A stretch of 57,903 nucleotides of DNA from Marinisporobacter balticus (GCF_004345705.1 NZ_SLWV01000024.1:1-57903); one strand, 5' to 3'. Positions 15,782-24,884 are shown, counted from the first letter of the stretch. Numbers and translations are program-made. The notes: generated by a model not told the origin, from the sequence alone.

Positions 15782-17578
15782 TTATTTTTTGCTAATTGCC
15801 TTAAATGGACATGCTTCCATACAAGCACCACACTTAATACATTTTTCCGTATCTATTTTATAAACTTCCTTACCTTTTACCCCATCTATACAATTCACTG
15901 GACACTTATTCGCGCAAATACCACATTTTTTGCAAAGCTCAGGTGTTACGGTATAAGATAATAATCCTTGACATACTCCTGCTGGGCATCGCTTTTCTGT
16001 TACATGGGCAATATATTCATCTCTAAAGTATCTTAACGTGGATAATACTGGATTTGGAGCTGTTTGTCCAAGTCCACAAAGGGCTGAAGCTTTAATATTT
16101 GCTGCTAACTTTTCAAGCTTGTCAATATCTTCTAGTTCTCCTTGCCCTGATGTAATCTTATCTAATATTTCTAACATTCTCTTTGTACCAATTCTACATG
16201 GTGGACATTTCCCACAACTCTCATCTACTGTAAAGTCTAAGAAGAATCTTGCAATATCAACCATACAATTGTCTTCATCCATAACAATCATTCCACCAGA
16301 ACCCATCATAGAACCTAGTGCGATTAAATTATCATAATCAATCGGTGTCTCTAGATAATCAGCAGTGATACATCCACCAGATGGTCCACCTGTTTGTACC
16401 GCTTTAAACGCCTTACCATTTGGGATTCCTCCACCGATTTCATAGATTACTTCTTTTAATGTAGTTCCCATTGGAATTTCCACAAGTCCTGTATTATTGA
16501 TCTTTCCACCTAATGCAAATACTTTTGTTCCTTTTGATTTTTCTGTTCCCATACTTGCAAACCACTCTGGACCATTTAAAATGATTTGCGCTACATTTGC
16601 ATAAGTTTCAACATTATTCAATAATGTTGGCTTTTCCCATAACCCTTTTATTGCTGGGAAAGGAGGTCTCGGTCTTGGCATCCCACGCTTACCTTCTATA
16701 GAATTTAAAAGCGCTGTTTCTTCTCCACATACAAATGCACCCGCACCCAATCTGATTTCTAAATCAAACGCAAAATCTGTACCAAATATATTTTTACCTA
16801 ACAATCCATATTCTCTTGCTTGATCGATTGCAATTTGTAGTCTATTTACTGCAATCGGATACTCTGCACGTACATATACATATCCTTGATCAGCACCAAC
16901 AGCATATCCTGCAATTGCCATCGCTTCTACAATCGCGTGCGGATCTCCCTCAAGAACAGATCTATCCATAAAAGCCCCTGGATCTCCTTCATCTGCATTA
17001 CAAGCTACATACTTTTGATCATTCTGCGCTTTATAGGTAAATTCCCATTTTAGTCCTGACGGGAAACCCCCACCGCCGCGACCACGAAGTCCTGATTTTT
17101 TGATTGCATCGATTACATCTTCTGGTTTCATTTCTGTCAATGCTTTTCCTAAAGCTTTATATCCATCAAAAGCAATGTACTCTCTGATATCCTCTGGATT
17201 GATCACCCCACAATTTTTTAGGGCAACCCTTTTTTGTTTTTTGTAAAATTCTACCTCATTGATCGAACGAATTTGATCTTCTTCTACCGCTTCTTTAAAT
17301 AATAAATCCTTTACGATTCTTCCCTTTAATAAATGCTCCTCTGTAATCCGCTTTATGTCTTCTACCTTTACATGACTATAAAAAGCACCTTCTGGGTATA
17401 CAATTACAATAGGTCCTGCTTCACAAAGTCCAAAACAGCCTGTTTTAACAATCTTTACTTCATTGGTTAAACCATTTTTTTCTAATTCTTTATTAAAAGT
17501 ATCTATAAGCGTTTCTGAACCTGAAGAAGTACACCCTGTACCCCCACAGATTAGCACATGCGATCTAAATATTTCCAT
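15782..17578 (-). CDS. hndC: Hydrogenase NADH-binding flavoprotein subunit (NuoF-like), copy 1
   Basis: NuoF/HydB-type subunit of 598 residues that binds FMN and NAD(H) and passes electrons to HndD. It starts with a thioredoxin-like 2Fe-2S domain (CGGTGCTSSGS ... GCFGLCEAG). The NuoF core carries the glycine-rich RGRGGGGFPSGLKW NADH loop and the FMN region (NADEGDPGAFMDR). The 4Fe-4S site is SCGKCPPCRIG. Two C-terminal 4Fe-4S ferredoxin motifs (CKKCGICANKC; CIKCGACMEAC) end the protein. This layout is that of proposed electron-bifurcating or confurcating hydrogenases, where ferredoxin and NADH are used together. It lies between hndB and hndD of the first operon. Confidence 0.95.
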   Translation of the reverse strand: MEIFRSHVLICGGTGCTSSGSETLIDTFNKELEKNGLTNEVKIVKTGCFGLCEAGPIVIVYPEGAFYSHVKVEDIKRITEEHLLKGRIVKDLLFKEAVEEDQIRSINEVEFYKKQKRVALKNCGVINPEDIREYIAFDGYKALGKALTEMKPEDVIDAIKKSGLRGRGGGGFPSGLKWEFTYKAQNDQKYVACNADEGDPGAFMDRSVLEGDPHAIVEAMAIAGYAVGADQGYVYVRAEYPIAVNRLQIAIDQAREYGLLGKNIFGTDFAFDLEIRLGAGAFVCGEETALLNSIEGKRGMPRPRPPFPAIKGLWEKPTLLNNVETYANVAQIILNGPEWFASMGTEKSKGTKVFALGGKINNTGLVEIPMGTTLKEVIYEIGGGIPNGKAFKAVQTGGPSGGCITADYLETPIDYDNLIALGSMMGSGGMIVMDEDNCMVDIARFFLDFTVDESCGKCPPCRIGTKRMLEILDKITSGQGELEDIDKLEKLAANIKASALCGLGQTAPNPVLSTLRYFRDEYIAHVTEKRCPAGVCQGLLSYTVTPELCKKCGICANKCPVNCIDGVKGKEVYKIDTEKCIKCGACMEACPFKAISKK

Positions 17579-17608
17579 TATTGAACCTCCTCACAAATGT
17601 TTATCAAT

Positions 17609-17974
17609 CTACGCTAATGATCCGATTGTATATGCATCTACTACTTTGCCATTGACGATATGTTCTGCTACTACTTTTTTTATTTTTTCAGGTGTCATTT
17701 CTACATAAGTCACTTTTTCTTCTCCCGGTCTATATACTTCAACGATTGGTTCAAGTCTGCAAACACCAATGCATCCTGTCTGACTTACTAAAACATCTTC
17801 TAAGTTTCTAACTTTCACTTCTTCTAAAAGTGCCATCAATACAGGTCTTGCTCCTGCTGCAATTCCACAAGTAGCCATTCCTACAACGATTCTTGTTCCT
17901 TCCCGTATCCCTCTTATATCTACTTTTTTGATTGCTTCTTCACGGATTTTTGCCAATTCTTCTAAAGATTTCAT
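17609..17974 (-). CDS. hndB: 2Fe-2S ferredoxin-domain subunit (HndB-like), copy 1
   Basis: Small subunit of 121 residues with a thioredoxin-like 2Fe-2S fold. Cluster cysteines are in ATCGIAAGAR and TGCIGVCRLEP. An N-terminal helix (SLEELAKIREEAIKKV) is typical. Such subunits accompany HndA and HndC in multimeric NAD(P)-linked hydrogenases. A GAGGAGGGATTT ribosome site precedes the start. The spacing to hndA is 21 bases and to hndC 30, consistent with one transcript. Confidence 0.9.
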   Translation of the reverse strand: MKSLEELAKIREEAIKKVDIRGIREGTRIVVGMATCGIAAGARPVLMALLEEVKVRNLEDVLVSQTGCIGVCRLEPIVEVYRPGEEKVTYVEMTPEKIKKVVAEHIVNGKVVDAYTIGSLA

Positions 17975-17995
17975 AAAATCCCTCCTCGCTAGAAA

Positions 17996-18469
17996 TTAAT
18001 ATTTTTCAAGTATTCCAGGTACATCTCCTTCAACCAATCGTCCGTATACATCTTCATTAACGGTAAGCACTGGAGCCAATCCACATGCACCAATACATCT
18101 TGTTGCTTCTAATGTGAATTTGCCATTTGGTGAAGTTTCTCCAACACCTATGCTTATTTCTTTCTTAATTCTGTCAATAATCTTTTGCGCACCCTTAACA
18201 TAACAAGCTGTTCCTAAGCATACACCAATTGTGTATTCTCCTTTTGGTTCAAGAGAAAATTGTGAATAAAATGTAACAACACCATAAATCTCAGCTAAAG
18301 CAATATTTAACCCTTCAGAAATCTTTTTTTGTATTTCCATTGGAAGACATCCAAATATTTTTTGTGCGTCATTTAACACAGGAATTAAAGCGCCTTTTTT
18401 GTCTGCGTATTTTTGGATTACTTGGTCTAATTTTGTAAAATTTTCTGCTGTAAACGTATTCTTTGCCAT
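17996..18469 (-). CDS. hndA: Hydrogenase NuoE-like 2Fe-2S subunit, copy 1
   Basis: NuoE/HydC-type subunit of 157 residues. It carries one 2Fe-2S cluster bound by cysteines in GVCLGTACYVKG and EATRCIGACGLAP and is the partner of the NuoF-like subunit. The N-terminal helical domain (LIPVLNDAQKIFGCLP) is standard. First gene of the operon nearer the maturation genes. A strong GAAGGGGGAGGTACT ribosome site precedes the ATG. Confidence 0.94.
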   Translation of the reverse strand: MAKNTFTAENFTKLDQVIQKYADKKGALIPVLNDAQKIFGCLPMEIQKKISEGLNIALAEIYGVVTFYSQFSLEPKGEYTIGVCLGTACYVKGAQKIIDRIKKEISIGVGETSPNGKFTLEATRCIGACGLAPVLTVNEDVYGRLVEGDVPGILEKY

Positions 18470-18998
18470 AGTACCTCCCCCTTCTTTTTTATGTTTTGTG
18501 GATTTAAAAAGTATTTACACATACAAGCTAGTACCAATCGCATACTAAATTATATCTATTATAACAAATATTCAATGCAATTTGGATATTTTTTTATCAA
18601 TCTTCCCATGTTATTTTTTCCATAAACAAAAAATCCCTTTTTTGTTTATTTTTTATACTGAATATTTGCATTTTTTCTATATTATTCTACAACTACAAAG
18701 CCCTTATATTCCTTAATTTATGTATGATTATATATTAATCAAGCTGTTTTATTTTCATTAGATTGTTTGTTTGTTTTTTTGAAATCTATTTTATTTTCTT
18801 TATAGTCCATATTATAAACTTTACAAATTGTTAAATTATTATCTTTTTATCTTTGTTGATCAAATTTCTTGAAAAATATTCCACACACTAGTTGTTCATA
18901 TTCTAAGCAATCGCCTCTTTTCTAGTCCGTAAAAAAAAGAGTAAGATCTGAATAGCTAAAATATTCAAATGCCACTCTTTTTTATTCATTTTTTTACA
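18470..18998 (-). promoter_or_regulatory. AT-rich spacer between the two hydrogenase operons, with candidate control sites
   Basis: No gene is seen in these 529 bases. From the hndD copy 2 end there is first a terminator (18931-18983). Then a perfect 12-base inverted repeat follows, arms ATAAACAAAAAA (18622-18633) and complement (18638-18649) around TCCC. Next come two TATAAT boxes (18558-18563 and 18549-18554) without a well-spaced TTGACA; TTGAAT at 18570-18575 is 15 bases from the second. The promoter of the first operon probably lies here, with the inverted repeat as a candidate operator. Confidence 0.5.
18931..18983 (-). terminator. Terminator after hndD copy 2
   Basis: Arms AAAAAAGAGT (18933-18942) and ACTCTTTTTT (18974-18983) with an inner GAATA/TATTC pairing. 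The minus strand ends in a run of eight T. It separates the second hydrogenase operon from the first. Confidence 0.75.
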
Positions 18999-20801
18999 TT
19001 ACTCAAACATACAATCTTTCGTTGTTGCTGCTTCTTCTTGACAACACGCTTCTGTAGTAGGGAATTTTTCCCTTGCTTTGTAATGGGTGTGTAATAGTTC
19101 ATGCGCTTTATGACTGTTTGGTTTTTCTAGGAAATCTTCATAAAGTTTTTTGATTTGTAGATTTTCATGAGATTTTCTAATTGGTAAGATGCGGTCTTCC
19201 TCATAGAGTGCCTTTGCTCTTTCTGCTCTTACATCTACATTCATGAGCGTTTTAGCTGACACATGAGGTTGCCCTCCACCTGTTACGCATCCGCCACTAC
19301 ATCCCATGATCTCTATGAAATGATATTGTTTTTCTCCTAATTTTACCATTTCTAATAATTTCCCTGCATTCGCTGTGCCATGGGCAACAGCAATTTTCAC
19401 TTCCATGCCACCAAGTGTTAGTGTTGCTTCTTTAATATCCTCAACCCCTCTTATAGCAGTATACTCAACCTCTTCAAATACTTTTCCTTCTAATACTTCT
19501 GCAACTGTTCTTAGGGCTGCTTCCATAACACCACCTGTAGCACCAAATATAACCCCTGCACCTGTGTATTCTCCTAATAAATCTTGATCAAATTGTTCAT
19601 CTTCAAGTTCTAAGAATTTAATTCTTGCTTGTTTGATCATCTTTCCTAATTCTCTTGTTGTTAAAACAGCATCCACATCTCTATATCCTGTACTATTCAT
19701 CTCAGGTCTTTGGCATTCTGTTTTTTTAGATGTACATGGCATGATAGATACTACAAATATATTTTTAGGATCGATTCCTTTCTTTTGTGCATAATAGCTC
19801 TTAATGATTGCACCCATCATTTGATGTGGTGATTTACATGTTGATAGATTCTCTAAAAAATCTGGATAATTAAATTCACAGTATCTAATCCACCCAGGTG
19901 AACATGAAGTAATCATTGGTAATTTACCACCATTTTGAACGCGATCTATCAATTCATGGCCTTCTTCCATGATGGTCAAATCTGCTGCAAAGTTTGTATC
20001 ATATACACGGTCAAATCCCATTCTTTTTAATGCTGCAACCATTTTTCCTGTAACCCGCGTACCTATTGGCAATTCAAAACACTCTCCAAGTCCCGCTCTT
20101 ACTGCTGGAGCTGTTTGAACAACTACATGTACATCTGGATTCTCTATGGCATCCCAAACTTTTTCTATATCATCTTTCTCTTTTAATGCACCCACTGGGC
20201 AAGCAACAATACATTGTCCACAATAGATACAAGGTACATCGGCCATACTTTTACCAAATGCAGGGGCTACCTGTGTATCAAATCCTCTATTTACAAAATC
20301 TAGTATACCGATCTTTTGAATATTTCTACAAACGTTTACACATCTTCCACAAAGAATACATTTACTTTGATCTCTTACAATAGAGAAAGATTGATCATCG
20401 ATGATCGCTTCTGTTTTTATCCCTTCAAAAGGAATTTCTCTAATACCTAGTTCTTCAGATAGGCTTTGTAGTTCACAATTTTTATTACGGTCACAAATCA
20501 AACATTCTCTATTATGGTTTGACAATATTAACTCTACATTAGACTTTCTTGCATCTCTTACCTTTTTGCTATTTGTTTTTACAACCATCCCTTCAGATAC
20601 AGGATGTACACAAGAAGCCTGTAATGTTCTTGCGCCTTCAATTTCTACTAAGCATACACGACATGCGCCTACTTCATTGATCCCCTTCAAAAAACACAAA
20701 GTAGGAATATCTATCCCCGCGAGCTTTGCCGCCTCAAGTATTGTATAGTCTTTTGGTACTTCAACTTTTATATTATCAATGGTTAAAGTAACTTTATCCA
20801 C
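18999..20801 (-). CDS. hndD: NAD(P)H-linked [FeFe] hydrogenase catalytic subunit, copy 2
   Basis: Paralogue of the copy-1 subunit, 600 residues, with the same order of 2Fe-2S, His-Cys, two 4Fe-4S and H-cluster domains and the same TSCSPGW, MPCTSKK and GCSGGCVTGGG motifs. The frame is open 15 codons further, but that upstream ATG lies inside the conserved hairpin element. GTG at 20801 is preceded by TTAAGGAGGGGG and aligns with the start region of copy 1; the copy-1 ATG triplet reads ACG here. The two proteins are near-identical in most of the core and diverge at the C-terminus: this copy ends CCQEEAATTKDCMFE instead of a Cys-rich run. Last gene of operon 2. Confidence 0.94.
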   Translation of the reverse strand: MDKVTLTIDNIKVEVPKDYTILEAAKLAGIDIPTLCFLKGINEVGACRVCLVEIEGARTLQASCVHPVSEGMVVKTNSKKVRDARKSNVELILSNHNRECLICDRNKNCELQSLSEELGIREIPFEGIKTEAIIDDQSFSIVRDQSKCILCGRCVNVCRNIQKIGILDFVNRGFDTQVAPAFGKSMADVPCIYCGQCIVACPVGALKEKDDIEKVWDAIENPDVHVVVQTAPAVRAGLGECFELPIGTRVTGKMVAALKRMGFDRVYDTNFAADLTIMEEGHELIDRVQNGGKLPMITSCSPGWIRYCEFNYPDFLENLSTCKSPHQMMGAIIKSYYAQKKGIDPKNIFVVSIMPCTSKKTECQRPEMNSTGYRDVDAVLTTRELGKMIKQARIKFLELEDEQFDQDLLGEYTGAGVIFGATGGVMEAALRTVAEVLEGKVFEEVEYTAIRGVEDIKEATLTLGGMEVKIAVAHGTANAGKLLEMVKLGEKQYHFIEIMGCSGGCVTGGGQPHVSAKTLMNVDVRAERAKALYEEDRILPIRKSHENLQIKKLYEDFLEKPNSHKAHELLHTHYKAREKFPTTEACCQEEAATTKDCMFE

Positions 20802-20808
20802 TTTCGTC

Positions 20809-20850
20809 CCCCTCCTTAATGGTGTTACAGAAATTTTTAATTTCATCGTA
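20809..20850 (-). repeat. Conserved hairpin element, copy 2 (before hndD copy 2)
   Basis: Arms around GTGTTAC and GTAAC with inner GAAAT/ATTTC pairing, immediately 5' of the AAGGAGGGGG ribosome site. The second hairpin of copies 1 and 3 is missing. An out-of-place ATG in frame with hndD occurs within it. Confidence 0.65.
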
Positions 20851-20868
20851 ACTCATTCCTAAATAATC

Positions 20869-22665
20869 TTACTTCTTATCAATTGCATTAAATGGACAAG
20901 CTTCCATACAAGCGCCGCACTTAATACATTTTTCTGTATCAATTTTATATACTTCTTTCCCTTTTACTCCATCTATACATGAAGTAGGACATTTCCCTGC
21001 ACAAATACCACATTTTTTACAAAGCTCTGAATCTATCGTGTAAGCCAATAATTCCTTACATACGCCTGCTGGACATCTCTTTTCGGTTACATGTGCCTCA
21101 TATTCATGTCTAAAATATCTTAATGTTGATAATACTGGATTTGGCGCGGTTTGACCTAATCCACACAATGCAGAGGCTTTGATATTCTTTGCCAATTTTT
21201 CAAGTCGGTCAAGATCTTTCATCTCTCCATTTCCTGATGTAATCTTATTTAAGATCTCAAGCATTCTCTTTGTACCAATTCTACATGGCGGACATTTTCC
21301 ACAAGATTCATCCACTGTAAAGTCTAAGAAAAACCTTGCAATATCTACCATACAATTATCTTCATCCATAACAATCATACCACCAGAGCCCATCATAGAA
21401 CCTAAAGCAATCAGATTATCATAATCAATGGGTGTATCTAAATGGTCTGCTGTAATACATCCACCAGAAGGACCTCCTGTTTGTACTGCTTTAAACGCTC
21501 TACCGTTTGGGATGCCTCCGCCAATCTCATAGATCACTTCTCTTAGCGTTGTTCCCATTGGGATTTCTACAAGACCTGTATTATTGATTTTTCCACCTAA
21601 TGCAAATACCTTTGTTCCTTTTGATTTTTCTGTACCCATACCTGCAAACCAATCTGAACCATTGAGAATAATTTTTGTTATATTTGCATAGGTTTCGACA
21701 TTATTTAACATAGTTGGTTTTCCCCATAATCCTTTATTTGCTGGGAAAGGGGGTCTAGGTCTTGGCATTCCTCGTTTACCTTCTATAGAGTTTAGTAGGG
21801 CTGTTTCTTCTCCACAAACAAATGCGCCAGCACCAAGTCTTATTTCTAAATCAAAGTCAAATCCTTTGTCAAAAATATTTTTTCCAAGCAATCCATATTC
21901 TCTTGCTTGATTGATTGCAATTTCTAGTCTATGTACAGCAATTGGATATTCTGCTCTTACATATATGTATCCCTGATTTGCACCAATAGCATATCCAGCA
22001 ATTACCATAGCCTCAATCACTGCATGAGGGTCTCCCTCAAGTACAGATCGATCCATAAATGCCCCTGGATCCCCTTCATCTGCATTACAAACTACATATT
22101 TTTGATCGCCCTTGGCTTTATATGTAAATTCCCACTTCAGTCCTGTTGGGAATCCTCCACCTCCGCGGCCACGAAGTCCAGATTTTTTCACTTCATCAAT
22201 GACTTCTTCTCGGGTCATTTCTGTCAATGCTTTTCCTAAAGCTTTGTATCCGTCAAAGGCAATATATTCTTTAATTTCCTCAGGATTGATCACCCCACAA
22301 TTTTTCAAGGCAACCCGTTTTTGTTTTTTATAAAAATCTACTTCATTAATAGAGCGAATTTTATCTTCTTCTATGGCTTCTTTAAATAATAGTTCCTTTA
22401 CAATTCTTCCCTTTAATAGATGTTCCTCTGTAATTCTTTTCACATCTTCTATCTTTACATGACTATAAAAAGCCCCCTCTGGATACACGATGACAATAGG
22501 TCCTGCTTCACATAGTCCAAAACAACCTGTTTTAACAACTTTCACTTCATTGGTTAAATCATTTTTCTCTAGTTCTTTATGAAAAGTCTCTATAAGGGTT
22601 TGTGAACCTGAAGAAGTACATCCTGTCCCCCCACAGATTAGCACATGCGATCTAAATATTTCCAT
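20869..22665 (-). CDS. hndC: Hydrogenase NADH-binding flavoprotein subunit (NuoF-like), copy 2
   Basis: Paralogue of the copy-1 HndC, the same length of 598 residues, aligned without gaps by eye. All ligand motifs are kept: N-terminal CGGTGCTSSGS, RGRGGGGFPTGLKW, NADEGDPGAFMDR, SCGKCPPCRIG and the two C-terminal 4Fe-4S motifs (CKKCGICAGKC; CIKCGACMEAC). Substitutions are scattered and mostly conservative, concentrated in the N-terminal domain and near the C-terminus, so both copies look functional. It sits between hndB and hndD of operon 2. Confidence 0.95.
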   Translation of the reverse strand: MEIFRSHVLICGGTGCTSSGSQTLIETFHKELEKNDLTNEVKVVKTGCFGLCEAGPIVIVYPEGAFYSHVKIEDVKRITEEHLLKGRIVKELLFKEAIEEDKIRSINEVDFYKKQKRVALKNCGVINPEEIKEYIAFDGYKALGKALTEMTREEVIDEVKKSGLRGRGGGGFPTGLKWEFTYKAKGDQKYVVCNADEGDPGAFMDRSVLEGDPHAVIEAMVIAGYAIGANQGYIYVRAEYPIAVHRLEIAINQAREYGLLGKNIFDKGFDFDLEIRLGAGAFVCGEETALLNSIEGKRGMPRPRPPFPANKGLWGKPTMLNNVETYANITKIILNGSDWFAGMGTEKSKGTKVFALGGKINNTGLVEIPMGTTLREVIYEIGGGIPNGRAFKAVQTGGPSGGCITADHLDTPIDYDNLIALGSMMGSGGMIVMDEDNCMVDIARFFLDFTVDESCGKCPPCRIGTKRMLEILNKITSGNGEMKDLDRLEKLAKNIKASALCGLGQTAPNPVLSTLRYFRHEYEAHVTEKRCPAGVCKELLAYTIDSELCKKCGICAGKCPTSCIDGVKGKEVYKIDTEKCIKCGACMEACPFNAIDKK

Positions 22666-22698
22666 CCTTTTACCTCCTCACAAGATTATTTGCCTAGC

Positions 22699-23064
22699 TT
22701 ATTCTATCGCTCCGATTGTATATGGATCTATCACTTTTCCATTTACGATATGCTGTGCAACCATTTCTTTTGCTTTTTCAGGTGTCATGTTTACATAGGT
22801 CACTTTCTCTTCTCCTGGTTTATATACTTCAACGATTGGTTCTAATCTACAGACACCAATACATCCTGTTTGATTCACCAAAACATCCTTAAGATTTCTA
22901 ACTTTCACTTCCTCTAAAAGCGCCATAAGCACAGGTCTTGCACCAGCAGCAATACCACATGTAGCCATTCCTACAACGATTCTTGTGCCTTCTCGTTCTC
23001 GTCTTATATCCACCTTTTTGATTGCCTCTTCACGGATTTTCGCCAATTCCTCTAAAGATTTCAT
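22699..23064 (-). CDS. hndB: 2Fe-2S ferredoxin-domain subunit (HndB-like), copy 2
   Basis: Same length (121 residues) and cysteine pattern (ATCGIAAGAR; TGCIGVCRLEP) as copy 1, differing at about a dozen positions. Probably an electron-transfer subunit of the second complex. AGGGGGGAGT precedes the start, and the gene lies 24 bases after hndA copy 2. Confidence 0.9.
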   Translation of the reverse strand: MKSLEELAKIREEAIKKVDIRREREGTRIVVGMATCGIAAGARPVLMALLEEVKVRNLKDVLVNQTGCIGVCRLEPIVEVYKPGEEKVTYVNMTPEKAKEMVAQHIVNGKVIDPYTIGAIE

Positions 23065-23088
23065 AAAACTCCCCCCTATTTTTATTTG

Positions 23089-23565
23089 TTATTCATACTT
23101 TTTAAGTATTTCAGGTACATCGCCTTCTACCAATCTTCCATATACATCTTCATTAATGGTTATAACGGGGGCAAGTCCACAAGCACCAATACACCTTGTT
23201 GCTTCTAATGTGTACTTTCCATCTGGTGAAGTTTTTCCAACCTCTACATTTATTTCTTTCTTAATACGATCCAGTATTTTTTGAGAGCCCTTTACGTAAC
23301 AAGCAGTCCCTAAACATACACCAATGGTATATTCTCCTTTTGGCACGAGTGAGAATTGTGCATAAAATGTAACAACCCCATAAATCTCTGCAAGAGAAAT
23401 GTTTAATCCTTCAGAAATCTTTTTCTGTACTTCTATAGGAACGCATCCAAATATTTTTTGCGCCTCATTTAGAACAGGGATTAGAGCCCCTTTTTTATCT
23501 TTTTGCATTACAATGAATTGGTCTAATTTCTCAAAATTTTCTTTCATAAGAATATGTTTTGACAT
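23089..23565 (-). CDS. hndA: Hydrogenase NuoE-like 2Fe-2S subunit, copy 2
   Basis: NuoE-type subunit of 158 residues with GVCLGTACYVKG and EATRCIGACGLAP. It diverges from copy 1 mainly in the N-terminal 30 residues (MSKHILMKENFEKLDQF against MAKNTFTAENFTKLDQV). First gene of the second operon, preceded by AAAAGGGGGAGGACT and its own sigma-A promoter. Confidence 0.94.
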   Translation of the reverse strand: MSKHILMKENFEKLDQFIVMQKDKKGALIPVLNEAQKIFGCVPIEVQKKISEGLNISLAEIYGVVTFYAQFSLVPKGEYTIGVCLGTACYVKGSQKILDRIKKEINVEVGKTSPDGKYTLEATRCIGACGLAPVITINEDVYGRLVEGDVPEILKKYE

Positions 23566-23633
23566 AGTCCTCCCCCTTTTTCAGTTTTGAACATTTTTTA
23601 TTTTCTTTATTTTCTTATAATCATCATATTTAA

Positions 23634-23662
23634 ATTTTAGTATTTTTTAGAATCCCTGTCAA
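23634..23662 (-). promoter_or_regulatory. Sigma-A promoter of hydrogenase operon 2
   Basis: TTGACA at 23657-23662 and TAAAAT at 23634-23639, spacer 17, on the minus strand, about 70 bases before hndA copy 2. A TTTGTGAA half-element just upstream recalls a Rex half-site, but no second half is present. Confidence 0.75.
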
Positions 23663-23701
23663 ATATAGTTTTTTTATTCACAAACCGATTTCGTATATTT
23701 A

Positions 23702-23740
23702 CAAAAAAACAAGGGTACAATTTATATGCCCTTGTTTTTT
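23702..23740 (-). terminator. Terminator overlapping the 3' end of hprK
   Basis: Arms AACAAGGGTA and TGCCCTTGTT with T runs on both sides. The hprK stop codon (23722-23724) lies in the loop, so the last codons form one arm. It insulates hprK from the hydrogenase operon. Confidence 0.8.
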
Positions 23741-24660
23741 GTTTGTTTGCTTGTATACTTTAGTAGTCTCTCATTCAATTTTTCTGCCGCGTTATATCCC
23801 ATTCTCTTTTGTCTATGGTTCTTTGCCGCCGCCTCTATAATCATAGCTAAATTTCTACCCGGTTTTATTGGAATGGTTATTTTATAAATATTCACATCCA
23901 AAATCTCCATGAATTCTTCATCCATTCCCAATCGATCATAATGTTTTTCAGGTTTCCAGTTTTCCATCTCTATAACTAGCTCAATTGTTTTTTTATTTCT
24001 TACTGCACCTACTCCATATAAATGTTTAATATCTAATATACCAATTCCCCTAAGCTCCATAAAATGTCTAATGACTTCTGGGGCACTTCCTTCTAATCTA
24101 TTTTTGTCTTTCTTTTTAATTTCCACAGCATCGTCTGCTACCAATCGATGTCCTCTTTTTATCAACTCTAATGCAGTTTCACTTTTTCCAATACCACTTT
24201 CTCCACTAATCAATATGCCAATACCATATACATCTACCAACACCCCATGCCTTGTAATAACAGGTGCCAACTTATCATTCAAATAATTATTAAGCTGACT
24301 AATTAATTGTGTGGTACTCACATCTGTCCGAAGCAGTGGTCGATTAAATTTTTTTGCTGCTTCAAGACACTCTTTATGTACATCTAATCCTCTTGCTACA
24401 ATCACACAAGGTAATGCATGTGAAAATAACTTTTCTGTTCTAGGCTTTCGTACTTGGGCATCAAGACTATCAAAATAGGTCCACTCTACTTTTCCGATTA
24501 CTTGTACTCTTTCATAAGCAAAATATTCATAAAATCCTGCCAATTGTAATCCTGGTCTATTGATATCGCTCTCTTCTATATTTATTTCGGTTTCTTCAGA
24601 CCTATGAATGACCTCTAATTGTAAATCCTCGATCAAATTCTCAATCGTTACAAATGCCAT
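23722..24660 (-). CDS. hprK: HPr kinase/phosphorylase
   Basis: HprK of 312 residues. It phosphorylates HPr on Ser46 in response to glycolytic intermediates and removes the phosphate when Pi is high, controlling carbon catabolite repression in Firmicutes. Walker A GESGIGKSE is at about residues 153-161, followed by ELIKRGHRLVADD. The family signature ELRGIGILDI is present. The C-terminal IPIKPGRNLAMIIE segment is standard. A TATAAT box near 24708 with TAGACA upstream is a plausible promoter. In related genomes it directly precedes murB; here the hydrogenase island lies between. Confidence 0.96.
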   Translation of the reverse strand: MAFVTIENLIEDLQLEVIHRSEETEINIEESDINRPGLQLAGFYEYFAYERVQVIGKVEWTYFDSLDAQVRKPRTEKLFSHALPCVIVARGLDVHKECLEAAKKFNRPLLRTDVSTTQLISQLNNYLNDKLAPVITRHGVLVDVYGIGILISGESGIGKSETALELIKRGHRLVADDAVEIKKKDKNRLEGSAPEVIRHFMELRGIGILDIKHLYGVGAVRNKKTIELVIEMENWKPEKHYDRLGMDEEFMEILDVNIYKITIPIKPGRNLAMIIEAAAKNHRQKRMGYNAAEKLNERLLKYTSKQTKNKGI

Positions 24661-24840
24661 AATCCTCTACTCCTCTTTTGTATTTTTGTGCAATGGGTTT
24701 TATACTATTATAACCAGATCTTTTATTTTGTGTCTATTCTCTTTTTTGTTTATATGGATAAAACAAGTTCAAAAATAACACCTTCGATACCTTTTCTATA
24801 AAAACTTGCTGAAATGAAATAAAAAAATTAAATCAATTAA

Positions 24841-24884
24841 AAGCACGATCCAAATTATTAGATGTAATAATTTGGATCGTGCTT
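24841..24884 (-). terminator. Strong intrinsic terminator of the abgT operon
   Basis: A perfect 20-base stem (arms starting AAGCACGATCC) with loop GATG. On the minus strand it lies about 70 bases after the transporter stop and runs into TTTAATTGATTTAATTT. Confidence 0.85.

Noticed and set aside
20802..20846. Upstream ATG start for HndD copy 2
   Set aside because: It lies in the conserved hairpin element, lacks a ribosome site, and the paralogue shows no such extension; GTG at 20801 has the Shine-Dalgarno.
23663..23700. Rex-binding site upstream of hydrogenase operon 2
   Set aside because: Only one half-site (TTTGTGAA) is visible, with no inverted partner.
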